Source: Halobacteriales archaeon QS_4_66_20
Lineage (GTDB): Archaea > Halobacteriota > Halobacteria > Halobacteriales > Haloarculaceae
Assembly: GCA_003021015.1 (NCBI GenBank)
Contig: PXRK01000042.1
Coordinates: 1 to 34,749, forward strand
Reading direction: 5' to 3'
Length of the DNA: 34,749 nucleotides
This document shows, piece by piece, positions 17,401-24,937 of this stretch. A model generated the notes under the pieces. That model was not told the DNA's origin and did not search any database. It saw nothing but the letters and a program-made list of their open reading frames with translations. Position 1 is the first letter of the stretch; every line of letters begins with the position of its first letter. The translations under genes were made by a program, and so were the position numbers.

Positions 17401-18360
17401 TCACCGCACCTCCGGTTCGTAGAGGACGACGACGTAGATGAGACAGATGATGAGCGCCATAATCGTGATGAGGTTCGCCGCCGCAGCGCCCTCGCTGAAG
17501 TTCAGCGAGTTGAACGTCTCCCGGTGTGCCCACAGCACGAGCGTCGTCGTCGACTCGCCGGGGCCTCCGTCCGTCAGGCCGTAGGGCAGTCCGAACACCT
17601 GGAACGCCGGGAGCGTCCGGAAGATGAGCGCCACGAGGATGACCGGCTTCAGGAGCGGAAGCGTCACGTGCCAGAACCGCCGTATCTTGCTCGCGCCGTC
17701 AATCTTCGCCGCTTCGTAGAGGTCACTGGGAATGCTCTGCAGGCCGGCGAGAAGAATCAGCGCGACGAACGATGTCGTCTTCCAGATAGTCACAAAGAGC
17801 ATCGAGTAGAGGGCGGCGTCGGGTTTCGCGAGGAACGAGAACGTCTCGTCGAGGATGCCGATTCTGACGAGGATGTCGTTGATGACGCCGTACTGGCCGT
17901 GAAAGAGCCACGCGAATATCTCGGCGTTGATAATCGTGGGCAGCGCCCAGGGAAACAGGATGGCGCCGAGAGCGACGTACCGACCCCGGAAATTCCGGTT
18001 TATCAGGATAGCCAGTCCGAGCCCCAGCACCATTTCGATGGGAACGCTCACGAACGTATAGATCATCGAGACTTTGAAAGCGTTCCAGAACGAGTCGTCA
18101 TCGATCACTGTCTGGTAGTTTTCAAGCCCAACCCACGTCTCACTCCGTGTCGGCAACACCGACCCCTGGTGGAGACTTGTCCAGACGGTATCGAGGATGG
18201 GATAGTAAGAGATGACCGCGAGAAACAACAGCCCCGGCGAAATCAGCATCGCAGCCATCTCCGCATCGGTGAACTGAAGCTCCCGGTATCGTCTCGCTTT
18301 TGTCTTTACTGACGAGCCGATTCCCCCGTCTTCGGGAGACTTCGATACATCGGTTGCCAT
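17401..18360 (-). CDS. ABC sugar transporter permease, MalF type
   Basis: This is the second membrane subunit of the importer, with 319 residues from the ATG at 18360 (MATDVSKSPEDGG). It has about six helices and an EAA loop (YEAAKIDGASKIRRFWHVTLP). The frame stays open far upstream, but a TATA-like ACATTTATGT at about 18390-18400 fits a start at 18360, and the extra residues look non-coding. The promoter region of 147 bases is shared with the divergent small membrane protein and exporter genes, suggesting coordinated expression of import and export. Confidence 0.93.
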   Translation of the reverse strand: MATDVSKSPEDGGIGSSVKTKARRYRELQFTDAEMAAMLISPGLLFLAVISYYPILDTVWTSLHQGSVLPTRSETWVGLENYQTVIDDDSFWNAFKVSMIYTFVSVPIEMVLGLGLAILINRNFRGRYVALGAILFPWALPTIINAEIFAWLFHGQYGVINDILVRIGILDETFSFLAKPDAALYSMLFVTIWKTTSFVALILLAGLQSIPSDLYEAAKIDGASKIRRFWHVTLPLLKPVILVALIFRTLPAFQVFGLPYGLTDGGPGESTTTLVLWAHRETFNSLNFSEGAAAANLITIMALIICLIYVVVLYEPEVR

Positions 18361-18475
18361 TTGTACACACACCTCAAAACCAGAGTGGACACATAAATGT
18401 ACGGTGCGCCACGGCGTCCGGTGATTCCTGGTCCTCTGCTTGCTTCCCGAAACACAGCTTGCCGGATTTCCAATC

Positions 18476-18485
18476 ATATAAATAG
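18476..18485 (+). promoter_or_regulatory. TATA box for the small membrane protein/exporter operon
   Basis: ATATAAATAG-type sequence, about 27 bases before the ATG at 18508, is one of the best-matching haloarchaeal TATA boxes in the window and supports a real 56-residue gene there. Confidence 0.75.
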
Positions 18486-18507
18486 CCAGATATCTGTATT
18501 TTCGGGG

Positions 18508-18678
18508 ATGACCGGTTCGAATCGTTCGCCAGATACCAGGAGACGGGAGGCGGTCGAGCAACACGTGAGAGCGGTGATGAGTTACTGGCGAGCGCTCGAA
18601 CCGGACTGGCAGAGCGTCCTCGTTGCAGTCGTCCTCGTCGCGCTGGTCGTCGGACTGGAGGTCCCAATACCCGGATAA
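18508..18678 (+). CDS. 56-residue single-pass membrane protein coupled to the exporter gene
   Basis: I do not recognise this small protein. It starts MTGSNRSPDTRRREAVEQHV and has a charged helix (about residues 12-30). One hydrophobic segment (SVLVAVVLVALVVGLEVPIPG) follows at the C-terminus. Its TAA overlaps the ATG of the exporter gene by one base (TAATG), so translation is coupled. The TATA box at 18476 drives both. The arrangement suggests a small partner or a split-off first helix of the exporter. In its favour, the start has a strong promoter, the coupling is tight and the charge pattern is protein-like. Confidence 0.65.
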   Translation: MTGSNRSPDTRRREAVEQHVRAVMSYWRALEPDWQSVLVAVVLVALVVGLEVPIPG

Positions 18679-19694
18679 TGTCCGGGGACGAGGCGACCGA
18701 ACAGGCACCGGTTCGCGTCATCGCGGCAGGTATTAGCGTTCTCGTCGTCGGGGCCGTTGTGGCCTGGCTGCTCGGCGCGCTCGTCCCGTGGCCAGACCCG
18801 CTGTTGCTCGCTGTCGTCATCGGCGTGGTGCTTGCGAACGTCGTCGGCGTCCCGGAGTGGCTCGAACCCGGAATTGCGACTCACAAGGTCTGGCTGGGTG
18901 CCGGTATCGTCCTGCTCGGTGCATCGGTCTCTGTCCAGTCGCTGGTCGCCGCTGGCCCGGTGGTGCTTGCGCTGGTCGTTGCGGCGGTCTGTGCGACAAC
19001 ACTGCTTGTGGAAGGGCTCGCACGGAACGTGTTCGGCATCCGCGAGCGGCTGAGTTCGTTGCTTGCGGCAGGCACTGGAATCTGTGGCGTCTCGGCAGTC
19101 GTCGCCGTCGCCGGCAGTATCGACGCCAAAGAGGAGACGATCGCGTACGCCGCCGGGACGATACTGCTGTTCGACGCTGTCACACTCGCAGTGTATCCGG
19201 CCGCCGGGTCGCTGCTCGCGGTTCCCGACCAGGTGTTCGGCGTCTGGGCCGGTGTAAGCATGTTCAGCACCGGACCGGTCGTCGCAACTGGGTTCGCTCA
19301 TTCGGAGGCTGCGGGCCAGTGGGCGACACTCACGAAACTCGCGCGCAACGCGCTCATCGGCGGCGTCGTCCTGGCATACGCGGGCTACTACGCACGGCGC
19401 GGAGCAAAGACGACAACCAGCCTCGGAACCGTCTGGACGGAGTTCCCGAAGTTCGTGGTGGGCTTTCTCGTACTGGCCGGCATCGCCAGCCTCGGCGTGT
19501 TCACGTCCGCGCAGGTGACAGCCATCGAGAACGCCTACGACTGGCTGTTCCTGCTTGCGTTCGTCGGACTGGGCACCGAGCTCCAGGGGGACGTGTTCAG
19601 AAATGCCGGCATCAGACCGGTGCTGGTGGTCCTGGTGACGTGGGCCATCGTCGCGTCGACGACACTTGTCGGCCTCTGGATGCTGTTTGGCTGA
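18678..19694 (+). CDS. COG2855/PF03601 (YeiH-type) membrane exporter, putative sulfite/sulfate exporter
   Basis: This 338-residue integral membrane protein has about nine or ten helices. The family hallmark GTGICGVSAVVAVAGSIDAK and the later WAGVSMFSTGPVVATG...AT..KLARN block place it in the UPF0324/YeiH group. Members of this family next to sulfolactate sulfo-lyase or taurine genes (SuyZ/TauZ) have been proposed to export sulfate or sulfite. Here it lies upstream of a SuyA/SuyB-like pair, which supports that role. Translation is coupled to the small membrane protein before it. The transport direction and the ion are inference from context. Confidence 0.85.
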   Translation: MSGDEATEQAPVRVIAAGISVLVVGAVVAWLLGALVPWPDPLLLAVVIGVVLANVVGVPEWLEPGIATHKVWLGAGIVLLGASVSVQSLVAAGPVVLALVVAAVCATTLLVEGLARNVFGIRERLSSLLAAGTGICGVSAVVAVAGSIDAKEETIAYAAGTILLFDAVTLAVYPAAGSLLAVPDQVFGVWAGVSMFSTGPVVATGFAHSEAAGQWATLTKLARNALIGGVVLAYAGYYARRGAKTTTSLGTVWTEFPKFVVGFLVLAGIASLGVFTSAQVTAIENAYDWLFLLAFVGLGTELQGDVFRNAGIRPVLVVLVTWAIVASTTLVGLWMLFG

Positions 19695-20342
19695 GCGGCA
19701 TATCTGTCGCTTCCAGCCCCGCAGCACTCGGATAGGGGCCCTCAGCGACTCCGTTCGCGTCCGCTCACCGCGAGCCCGCCTCACGGGTCGTTACTCCCCG
19801 TTCGGTTCGAGGCGCTCCGGAGTCGCGCCACGCTCGCCTCGCCCGTTCGATCCGCCAGGCCCGCCGTCCCCCACGGCGTGCGCGAGAAACGCGCGCGAGG
19901 TTCCCGCGAGCGAAGCGAGTGGGAGCCAGAGAGTCGCAGCCGAGCGACCGCAGGGAACGAGGATCGTCTCTCGTTGGGGGAGGAGCGCAGCGAGGAGCCC
20001 CCGACGAGTGAGCACCGCACCCGGTTGGGGAGGATCGAGGTACCCTGTCTGGGTGGATCGAAAGGGGCCGGCCCGCTCGCGCCATGCGAGGCGCGACCAC
20101 AGGGAGCGCCTCGACCCAGGCGAGCGGCGAAGCCGCGAGCCCAGGGAAGTCGCTGAGCGGGCCACTATTCGAGGCGGAGCGCAGCGGAGCCGAGAATATC
20201 CCGGTCAGCGGCCGCGAGCGTGCCGGGGGCTTTCCCGGCGGTGGAGGCGTCGACCAACACCGTGTCGGGAAAAATTAATGCACGACTGTATCAGGGGGAC
20301 ACTCTCGCAAGCTATTTGGCCCGCGGGTTGTCCAGTTGAGCT
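19695..20342. other. 648-base non-coding stretch rich in GAGCG/GCGAGC words and hairpins
   Basis: No convincing gene is present; long open frames on both strands are a by-product of high GC. From about 19,790 to 20,265 the sequence is packed with short words such as GAGCGAAGCGAG, GAGCGCAGCGAG and GAGCGCAGCGGAGC, with several self-complementary arms. At 20,272-20,342 normal composition returns, with a TATA-like CTATTTGG at about 20,313 that serves the next gene. It may be an old mobile-element scar or a structured untranslated region. Confidence 0.5.
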
Positions 20343-20657
20343 ATGGGTGATTCCCACATCATCGTCGTCGACTCGACGGACAACCTCGCAACCGCAGTCC
20401 GGACGGTCGACGCTGGCGAAACAGTGACTGTCGACATCGGCGGGACCGAGCGCACGATTACGGTCGGTGACGACATCCCGTTCGGCCACAAAATCGCCCT
20501 GACAGACATCGACGAGGGCGAGACCGTCTACAAGTACGGGAAGAGCATCGGCTACGCGTCGGAGCCAATCGCGGCCGGCGACTGGGTCCACGTCCACAAC
20601 GTCGAGAGCAACTACGGTCGCGGCGACCAGGCTGCCGAACAGACAGCAGACGGATGA
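20343..20657 (+). CDS. suyA: UxaA/SuyA-type small (SAF domain) lyase subunit
   Basis: This 104-residue SAF-domain protein ends in HVHNVESNYGRGD, the conserved signature of the N-terminal part of altronate dehydratase UxaA and of the alpha subunit of (2R)-sulfolactate sulfo-lyase. The DDIPFGHKIALTDIDEGETV stretch is the other family hallmark. It is a separate gene, as in SuyAB, whereas E. coli UxaA is a single chain. The large subunit follows after ten bases. I favour SuyA because an exporter of the SuyZ type lies upstream and a ComC-like dehydrogenase downstream; a split altronate/galactarate-type dehydratase remains possible. Confidence 0.75.
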   Translation: MGDSHIIVVDSTDNLATAVRTVDAGETVTVDIGGTERTITVGDDIPFGHKIALTDIDEGETVYKYGKSIGYASEPIAAGDWVHVHNVESNYGRGDQAAEQTADG

Positions 20658-20667
20658 GAAGTCAGCT

Positions 20668-21831
20668 ATGAGTGAGTTCTACGGCTACGAACGAAGCGAC
20701 GGGAGTATCGGCATCAGAAACTTCGTCCCGATTATCGCAACTGCACCGTACGCGAACGATACGGTCAAGCGGGCTGCGGAAATCGTCGACGACGCTATTC
20801 CAATCACCCACCCGCTGGGCCGATGTCAGACCAAACCTGACGTGTTCCAGACCTACCGGACGCTGCTCGGCTACGGCACGCATCCAAACACGTACGGCAC
20901 AGTCGTCGTCGCTCACGCCGGTGAGATTGTCGACGGTGACGAACTCGCGGACGATATCGCGGAGACAGGTCGCCCCAGCGCGAGCGTCAATATCCACCGC
21001 GAGAAAGGCGTGATGAAAGGGCTCGAAGCGACGGTGAACACAGCCCAGGAGATGGTCCAGGACGCAAGCGCGATGCGCCGGGAGCCATTCGATATCTCGC
21101 ATCTCACCTTCGGTATCAACTGTGCCACGTCAGACACCACCAGCGGTCTCTGTCAGCACAAGGCGACCGCCGGTGCAGCCTGGCGGCTCATCGACCAGGG
21201 TGGCCGCGCCGTCTTCGCCGAGACGCCGGAGTTCTTCGGCGGCGAGGATGGGCTTGCAGCCCGCGCGGTCAACGACAAACTGAACCAGGAGATTCTCGAC
21301 CGCGTCGAGAACTGGGACCAGCGGCTCCGGGACACTGGCTACGACGTCCGCGGCGCACAGCCGACCCCGGACAACATGGACGGCGGCCTGACCACCATCG
21401 AGGAGAAAGCGCTGGGTGCACTCGTCAAATCCGGCGACGGCCCCATCCAGGACATCGTCGACTACGGCGAGAAGATTCCCGACGGAAGCGGGATGTACAT
21501 CATGGACACGCCCGGCCACGGTGCCGAGTCAGTCACCGGCATCGGGGCGGGCGGTGCCCACTTCATGGTCATCTCGACCGGTCAGGGCCACACCCTCTCG
21601 AACGCCATCATGCCGACAATCAAGATTACGGGCAACCCCAACAGTGCCGAGCGCGTCCCGGAGGAAACCGACATCGACGTGAGCGACGCACTGGTCGGGG
21701 ACGCCAGCATCGAGTGGGCGACCGACCAGCTCTGGGACGAGGTTATGGAGGTCGCCAACGGCAAACAGACGCTGTCCGAGGTGCTCGGTGAGAGCCAGTT
21801 CGCGATTCACCGCATCGGTCCATCGACCTGA
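20668..21831 (+). CDS. suyB: UxaA/SuyB-type large lyase subunit, putative (2R)-sulfolactate sulfo-lyase
   Basis: This 387-residue catalytic subunit of the UxaA superfamily starts FYGYERSDGSIGIRN. It has the invariant GGLTTIEEKALGALVKSG, and later STGQGHTLSNAIMPTIKITG followed by DIDVS. The TGQG..xN.I.P.IK...NP...DIDVS pattern looks closer to what I recall of SuyB (TGQGN..GNP..PVIKL) than to UxaA (STGRG......PTVK). SuyAB removes sulfite from (R)-sulfolactate, giving pyruvate. Gene order exporter, small subunit, large subunit, LDH2-type dehydrogenase supports this. Several Ile codons are ATT (for example in IPIIATAP), unlike srp54, suggesting a different history from the flanking core genes. 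Alternative: altronate or galactarate dehydratase. Confidence 0.72.
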   Translation: MSEFYGYERSDGSIGIRNFVPIIATAPYANDTVKRAAEIVDDAIPITHPLGRCQTKPDVFQTYRTLLGYGTHPNTYGTVVVAHAGEIVDGDELADDIAETGRPSASVNIHREKGVMKGLEATVNTAQEMVQDASAMRREPFDISHLTFGINCATSDTTSGLCQHKATAGAAWRLIDQGGRAVFAETPEFFGGEDGLAARAVNDKLNQEILDRVENWDQRLRDTGYDVRGAQPTPDNMDGGLTTIEEKALGALVKSGDGPIQDIVDYGEKIPDGSGMYIMDTPGHGAESVTGIGAGGAHFMVISTGQGHTLSNAIMPTIKITGNPNSAERVPEETDIDVSDALVGDASIEWATDQLWDEVMEVANGKQTLSEVLGESQFAIHRIGPST

Positions 21832-21839
21832 GCGTAGTG

Positions 21840-22844
21840 ATGACCGGGACCATCGAAATCGACCGCAGCCGGGCGAAAGCGACCGCACGGGCGGCGTTCG
21901 AACAGTACGGCATCAGTCGCCAGGACGCCGACGTGACCGCGGATATGCTCGTGACGGCACAGGCACGGGGCAAACAGTCACACGGACTGATCCGGCTGTC
22001 CCGGTACGTTCGGGGCATCGAACACGGCAACGTCGACCCGGATGGCAATATCGAGATAGTCCGTGACGCGGGGGCGGCGGCGACAATCGATGGCGGTGCA
22101 CGTCTCGGACCGGCCGTCGCAGTCGAAGCGCTCGGGGAGGCAACCGCCCGTGCCGACCAGAATGGCGTCGGTCTCGTCGGCGTCCACAACAGCACACACC
22201 TCGGCGCGCTCGGCTACTACACCGACCGGGTCCGGCGTGACGGCTACATCTGTCTCGCGATGACCAACACCGAACCGGCGATGCCACCCTACGGCGGTGT
22301 CGAACCGGTGCTCGGGACGAACCCACTCGCGCTCGGCCTCCCGACTGACCCACCGTTCAATCTGGATATGAGCACCGCCGCCATCGCGCGCGGATCGCTC
22401 GAAGAGGCCGCCGAGCGCGGCGAACAGATTCCGGAGGGCGTCGCACTCGACGAGGGCGGCGAGCCGACGACCGACCCGAAAGCTGCCCTCGAAGGCACTA
22501 TCCTCCCGTTCGGGGGGCCAAAGGGGTCGGGCCTTGCAATCGCCATCGAGGTCCTTGCGGGCGGGCTCGTGGGCGCGGCCATGGGCGAGGACGTGACCGG
22601 CACCTACCACACCGAAGACCCCTGTACGAAAGGTGACCTCTTCCTTGTCGTGGACCCGACAGCAGTCGGCGGTGAGGAAACCACAGCACGGATCGAGACG
22701 TTCCTCGAACAACTGACACAGCGGCAATCGGCGGCCGACTCGGAGATTCAACTCCCCGGCGCGTCGTCGCTTCGCAACGAGCGAATCGAAACGATTCACG
22801 TCGACGAGGAGCTCTGGACCGAGATATTGGCGCTGGCCGAGTGA
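21840..22844 (+). CDS. LDH2/malate dehydrogenase-type oxidoreductase, ComC-like (R)-sulfolactate dehydrogenase by context
   Basis: This NAD(P)-dependent 2-hydroxyacid dehydrogenase belongs to the LDH2 family (sulfolactate, ureidoglycolate, diketogulonate dehydrogenases). The 334 residues from the ATG at 21840 show SHGLIRLSRY near 47-56, STHLGALGYY, MPPYGG and the late GPKGSGLAIAIEVLAG block. It follows suyB by eight bases and is clearly in the same operon. In bacteria ComC, with SlcC, inverts sulfolactate through sulfopyruvate so that SuyAB can use it, and both partners are found in this island. A GTG at 21837 directly before the ATG is an equal start. A 17-base tandem repeat covers the stop codon. 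Confidence 0.85.
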   Translation: MTGTIEIDRSRAKATARAAFEQYGISRQDADVTADMLVTAQARGKQSHGLIRLSRYVRGIEHGNVDPDGNIEIVRDAGAAATIDGGARLGPAVAVEALGEATARADQNGVGLVGVHNSTHLGALGYYTDRVRRDGYICLAMTNTEPAMPPYGGVEPVLGTNPLALGLPTDPPFNLDMSTAAIARGSLEEAAERGEQIPEGVALDEGGEPTTDPKAALEGTILPFGGPKGSGLAIAIEVLAGGLVGAAMGEDVTGTYHTEDPCTKGDLFLVVDPTAVGGEETTARIETFLEQLTQRQSAADSEIQLPGASSLRNERIETIHVDEELWTEILALAE

Positions 22845-22862
22845 CTGGCGCTGGCCGAGTGA
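22828..22862 (+). repeat. 17-base tandem duplication across the ComC-like stop codon
   Basis: TGGCGCTGGCCGAGTGA occurs at 22828-22844 and again at 22846-22862, one base apart. Each copy ends in TGA, so the second copy is untranslated. The perfect identity suggests a recent slippage duplication. Confidence 0.85.
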
Positions 22863-22928
22863 ACCGGCAAACGCATGTAGAAAAAGAACCCCCCTATTTT
22901 TAATTTATGTTGTTATCTATAAGAAAAA

Positions 22929-22950
22929 TAACATGCAATGTTAAATGTTA
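22929..22950 (+). promoter_or_regulatory. AT-rich promoter with dyad and tandem repeat before the binding-protein gene
   Basis: The dyad TAACAT-GCA-ATGTTA (22929-22943) is followed by a direct repeat of AATGTTA (22937-22943 and 22944-22950). The second copy acts as the TATA region about 25 bases before the ATG at 22972. The overlap of dyad and core promoter suggests a repressor or activator site. The upstream 22,880-22,928 is unusually AT-rich for this genome. Confidence 0.45.
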
Positions 22951-22971
22951 ACAGTGAGTGAGTCAGAGCGT

Positions 22972-24330
22972 ATGACGGATCGACCACAACACCCCAGTCG
23001 TCGTGAGCTTGTCACTGCGCTTGCAGTCGGGAGTGCAGGCATGCTGGCTGGCTGTATCGGCGGCGACGATGAAGGCGGGAACGGCAACGGAGATGATAAC
23101 GGCAATGGCAATGGCAATGGGAATGGCAACGGGAACGGTAACGGGAACGGCAACGGTGATATGGCGACAGAGGTTTCGTTCACGCATATTTCATCGTTCG
23201 AGCCCGAGGCCGCAGACCTCCAGTCACGGCTGTCAGACGGGGAGGAGGGCATCACGCTCTCGCCGAGTGCGACACCGGCAGAATCCGCATCCACACGGGA
23301 GTACCTGCTGAACCAGTTTGTCGCACAGTCCTCCGAGTTCGACGCGTCGATGATGGACGTGGTCTGGCCGGCAGAGTTCGTCGAAAACGAGTGGATTGCA
23401 CCGGTCGAGGATACGTCGGGCGTGACCGACAACATGCTCGACACCCCGGTCGAGGCCAACAGTATCGACGGCGAGCTGTACGGCATCCCGATGTTCACTG
23501 ACGCGAACGCGTTCTACTACCGCAGTGACAAGCTAGAAGAGTACGGCTTCGAGCCCCCGGAGACGTACATGGAAGTCGTCGAGCAGGCACAGACGATTCT
23601 CGACGAGGACGACGAGATGGAGAACGGGTACATCTGGCAGGGCGGGACGAACGAGGGACTGACTATCATGTGGCTCAACTGGCTGTGGGGCTTCGGTGGA
23701 AGCGTCCAGCAGGGCGACGAACTGGTGGTCAACTCCCAGGAAGGAGTCGATGCGCTCCAGCACGCGGTCGACCTCATCCACGAGTACGAAATCACACCCG
23801 ACAACATCCCGGCGAGTGGGACCGACGGGAACCGCCAGACGTTCCAGAACGGGAACACGCTGTTCATGCGCCAGTGGCCCTACGCGGTCTCGATTTACGA
23901 AGATGACACGCCTGTCACCGGCAAGTTCGACGTCACGACGATGCCGAAGGCAGAGGGTAACGAGGACGCGAACAACTCCTGTCTCGGCGGCTGGAGTATC
24001 CTCATCAACAACTTCTCGGAGAACAAGGAGGCGGCAAACACGCTCGCGAACTACGTCGGCTCCATGGAGGTCCAGGAGATGCTGGCACTCGAGTACAGTC
24101 GGCTCCCAGTCCGCGAGGAACTGTACTCCGAGGAGTACTACGAACAGCAGGGCTCGCTCGAAATCTTCGCAGAGGCGCTCCAGCAGACGAGCGCTCGCCC
24201 GGCGACGCCACAGTACGGCGAGTTCTCCGAAATCGTCTACACGAACTGCAACCAGGCGCTGGTGCAGGAGAAAACCCCACAGGAGGCGCTCGACGACGCT
24301 CAGGAGGACATCGACGCCAACATCAACTGA
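22972..24330 (+). CDS. ABC transporter sugar-binding lipoprotein (Tat-exported)
   Basis: This family 1 extracellular solute-binding protein has 452 residues from the ATG at 22972. The twin-arginine motif is PSRRELV (R10, R11). The lipobox is LAGC with lipidated C28. Residues about 31-62 form an acidic and then Asn-Gly repeat linker (ten NG units) that holds the domain off the membrane. The mature domain contains DGELYGIPMFTDANAFYYRS, typical of maltose/trehalose-type binding proteins. An ATG at 22945 lies inside the promoter and is rejected. It completes the importer with the permeases at 16533-18360 and the ATPase at 10183. The ligand is unknown, presumably an alpha-glycoside such as sulfoquinovosyl glycerol or a xyloside. 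Confidence 0.93.
   Translation: MTDRPQHPSRRELVTALAVGSAGMLAGCIGGDDEGGNGNGDDNGNGNGNGNGNGNGNGNGNGDMATEVSFTHISSFEPEAADLQSRLSDGEEGITLSPSATPAESASTREYLLNQFVAQSSEFDASMMDVVWPAEFVENEWIAPVEDTSGVTDNMLDTPVEANSIDGELYGIPMFTDANAFYYRSDKLEEYGFEPPETYMEVVEQAQTILDEDDEMENGYIWQGGTNEGLTIMWLNWLWGFGGSVQQGDELVVNSQEGVDALQHAVDLIHEYEITPDNIPASGTDGNRQTFQNGNTLFMRQWPYAVSIYEDDTPVTGKFDVTTMPKAEGNEDANNSCLGGWSILINNFSENKEAANTLANYVGSMEVQEMLALEYSRLPVREELYSEEYYEQQGSLEIFAEALQQTSARPATPQYGEFSEIVYTNCNQALVQEKTPQEALDDAQEDIDANIN
23098..23157 (+). repeat. Hexanucleotide AAYGGN repeat (ten units) coding the Asn-Gly linker
   Basis: Ten in-frame AAY-GGN units encode an Asn-Gly tether just behind the lipidated cysteine. Third bases vary between units, but the run could still change length by slippage and so alter tether length. 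Confidence 0.9.
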
Positions 24331-24360
24331 TTCCCGACGGCGGGAATCCGGTTCGCTTTT
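24331..24360 (+). terminator. Hairpin plus T-run after the binding-protein gene
   Basis: TTCCCG (24331-24336) and CGGGAA (24341-24346) form a stem directly after the stop codon, followed by TTTT at 24357-24360. This suits the end of the suyA-to-binding-protein transcript. Confidence 0.5.
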
Positions 24361-24379
24361 GCCCGCTCGACCAGCCTTA

Positions 24380-24937
24380 GTTCTCGAACTCGCTGACGGA
24401 AGTTCGAGGAGCAAGCCCCGCTGTGAACGGCGGGGATGAATCCGACAACTCCGCCACAACCGCCGGAATTAAGCATCCTGACAGCGTATCGTGGGGCAAG
24501 CACAACGGGCAAAAACTGGCGGTTGGATTGGGGTCCGCCCGGACGACGAAGGCCACCAAACCGTTCCCGAGAGGGCGTCTCCGAGGCCGTGGCAACACGG
24601 CAGGCAAAAAGCGACCCTCGCTCGATTGTGCCTGCCCACTGTGGCACGAAGGGCAGGCAGGCCGATGGCACGGCCCGTGCCCGGACGCGGGGAAACCCGC
24701 GACCGGGGGCATTCCCGCCGTCTCTCCGAGACGAACGGGATGCACGGTGCAAGCGGATACCGCGTCTGAATGGACGCCCAACACGCCACACCCCTCGCGG
24801 GGCCGACGTATCGCGCACACACCCGGTATCGCCTCGCCGGACCCCATCCGGCAAGCGAGAAGTTGTCAGCGGGGACGCGGGACCGGCCCGCTGTCCCGCG
24901 CTGGAATCCTCGCCCTTTAGAGCGGGGAGGATGTCAA
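24380..24937. mobile_element. IS200/IS605-type deletion derivative (PATE-like), no tnpA or tnpB
   Basis: About 555 non-coding bases are bounded by subterminal hairpins typical of haloarchaeal IS200/IS605 elements. The left end has CTCGAACT/AGTTCGAG (24383-24408) and CCCCGC/GCGGGG (24416-24435). The right end has GCGGGAC/GTCCCGC (24877-24899) and the ATCCTCGCCC...GGGGAGGAT stem (24906-24932), ending at GTCAA (24933-24937; TTGAC on the other strand). This resembles the tails of tnpB elements and the palindrome-associated elements described in Haloquadratum. No transposase or TnpB fragment is recognisable in the interior. The right end forms the last codons of the aldolase gene. Confidence 0.65.

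Noticed and set aside
20276-20345. tRNA-like TAGCTCAACTGG on the minus strand before suyA
   Set aside because: The D-arm resemblance is not followed by a matching anticodon stem, T-arm or acceptor stem.
19666-20427. Long Arg/Pro-rich open frames on both strands of the GAGCG-rich gap
   Set aside because: Low-complexity translation, no promoter or motif, and frames open on several strands at once.
23098-23157. Asn-Gly repeat as a CRISPR-like or intergenic repeat
   Set aside because: It is in frame inside the lipoprotein gene, with no spacers.
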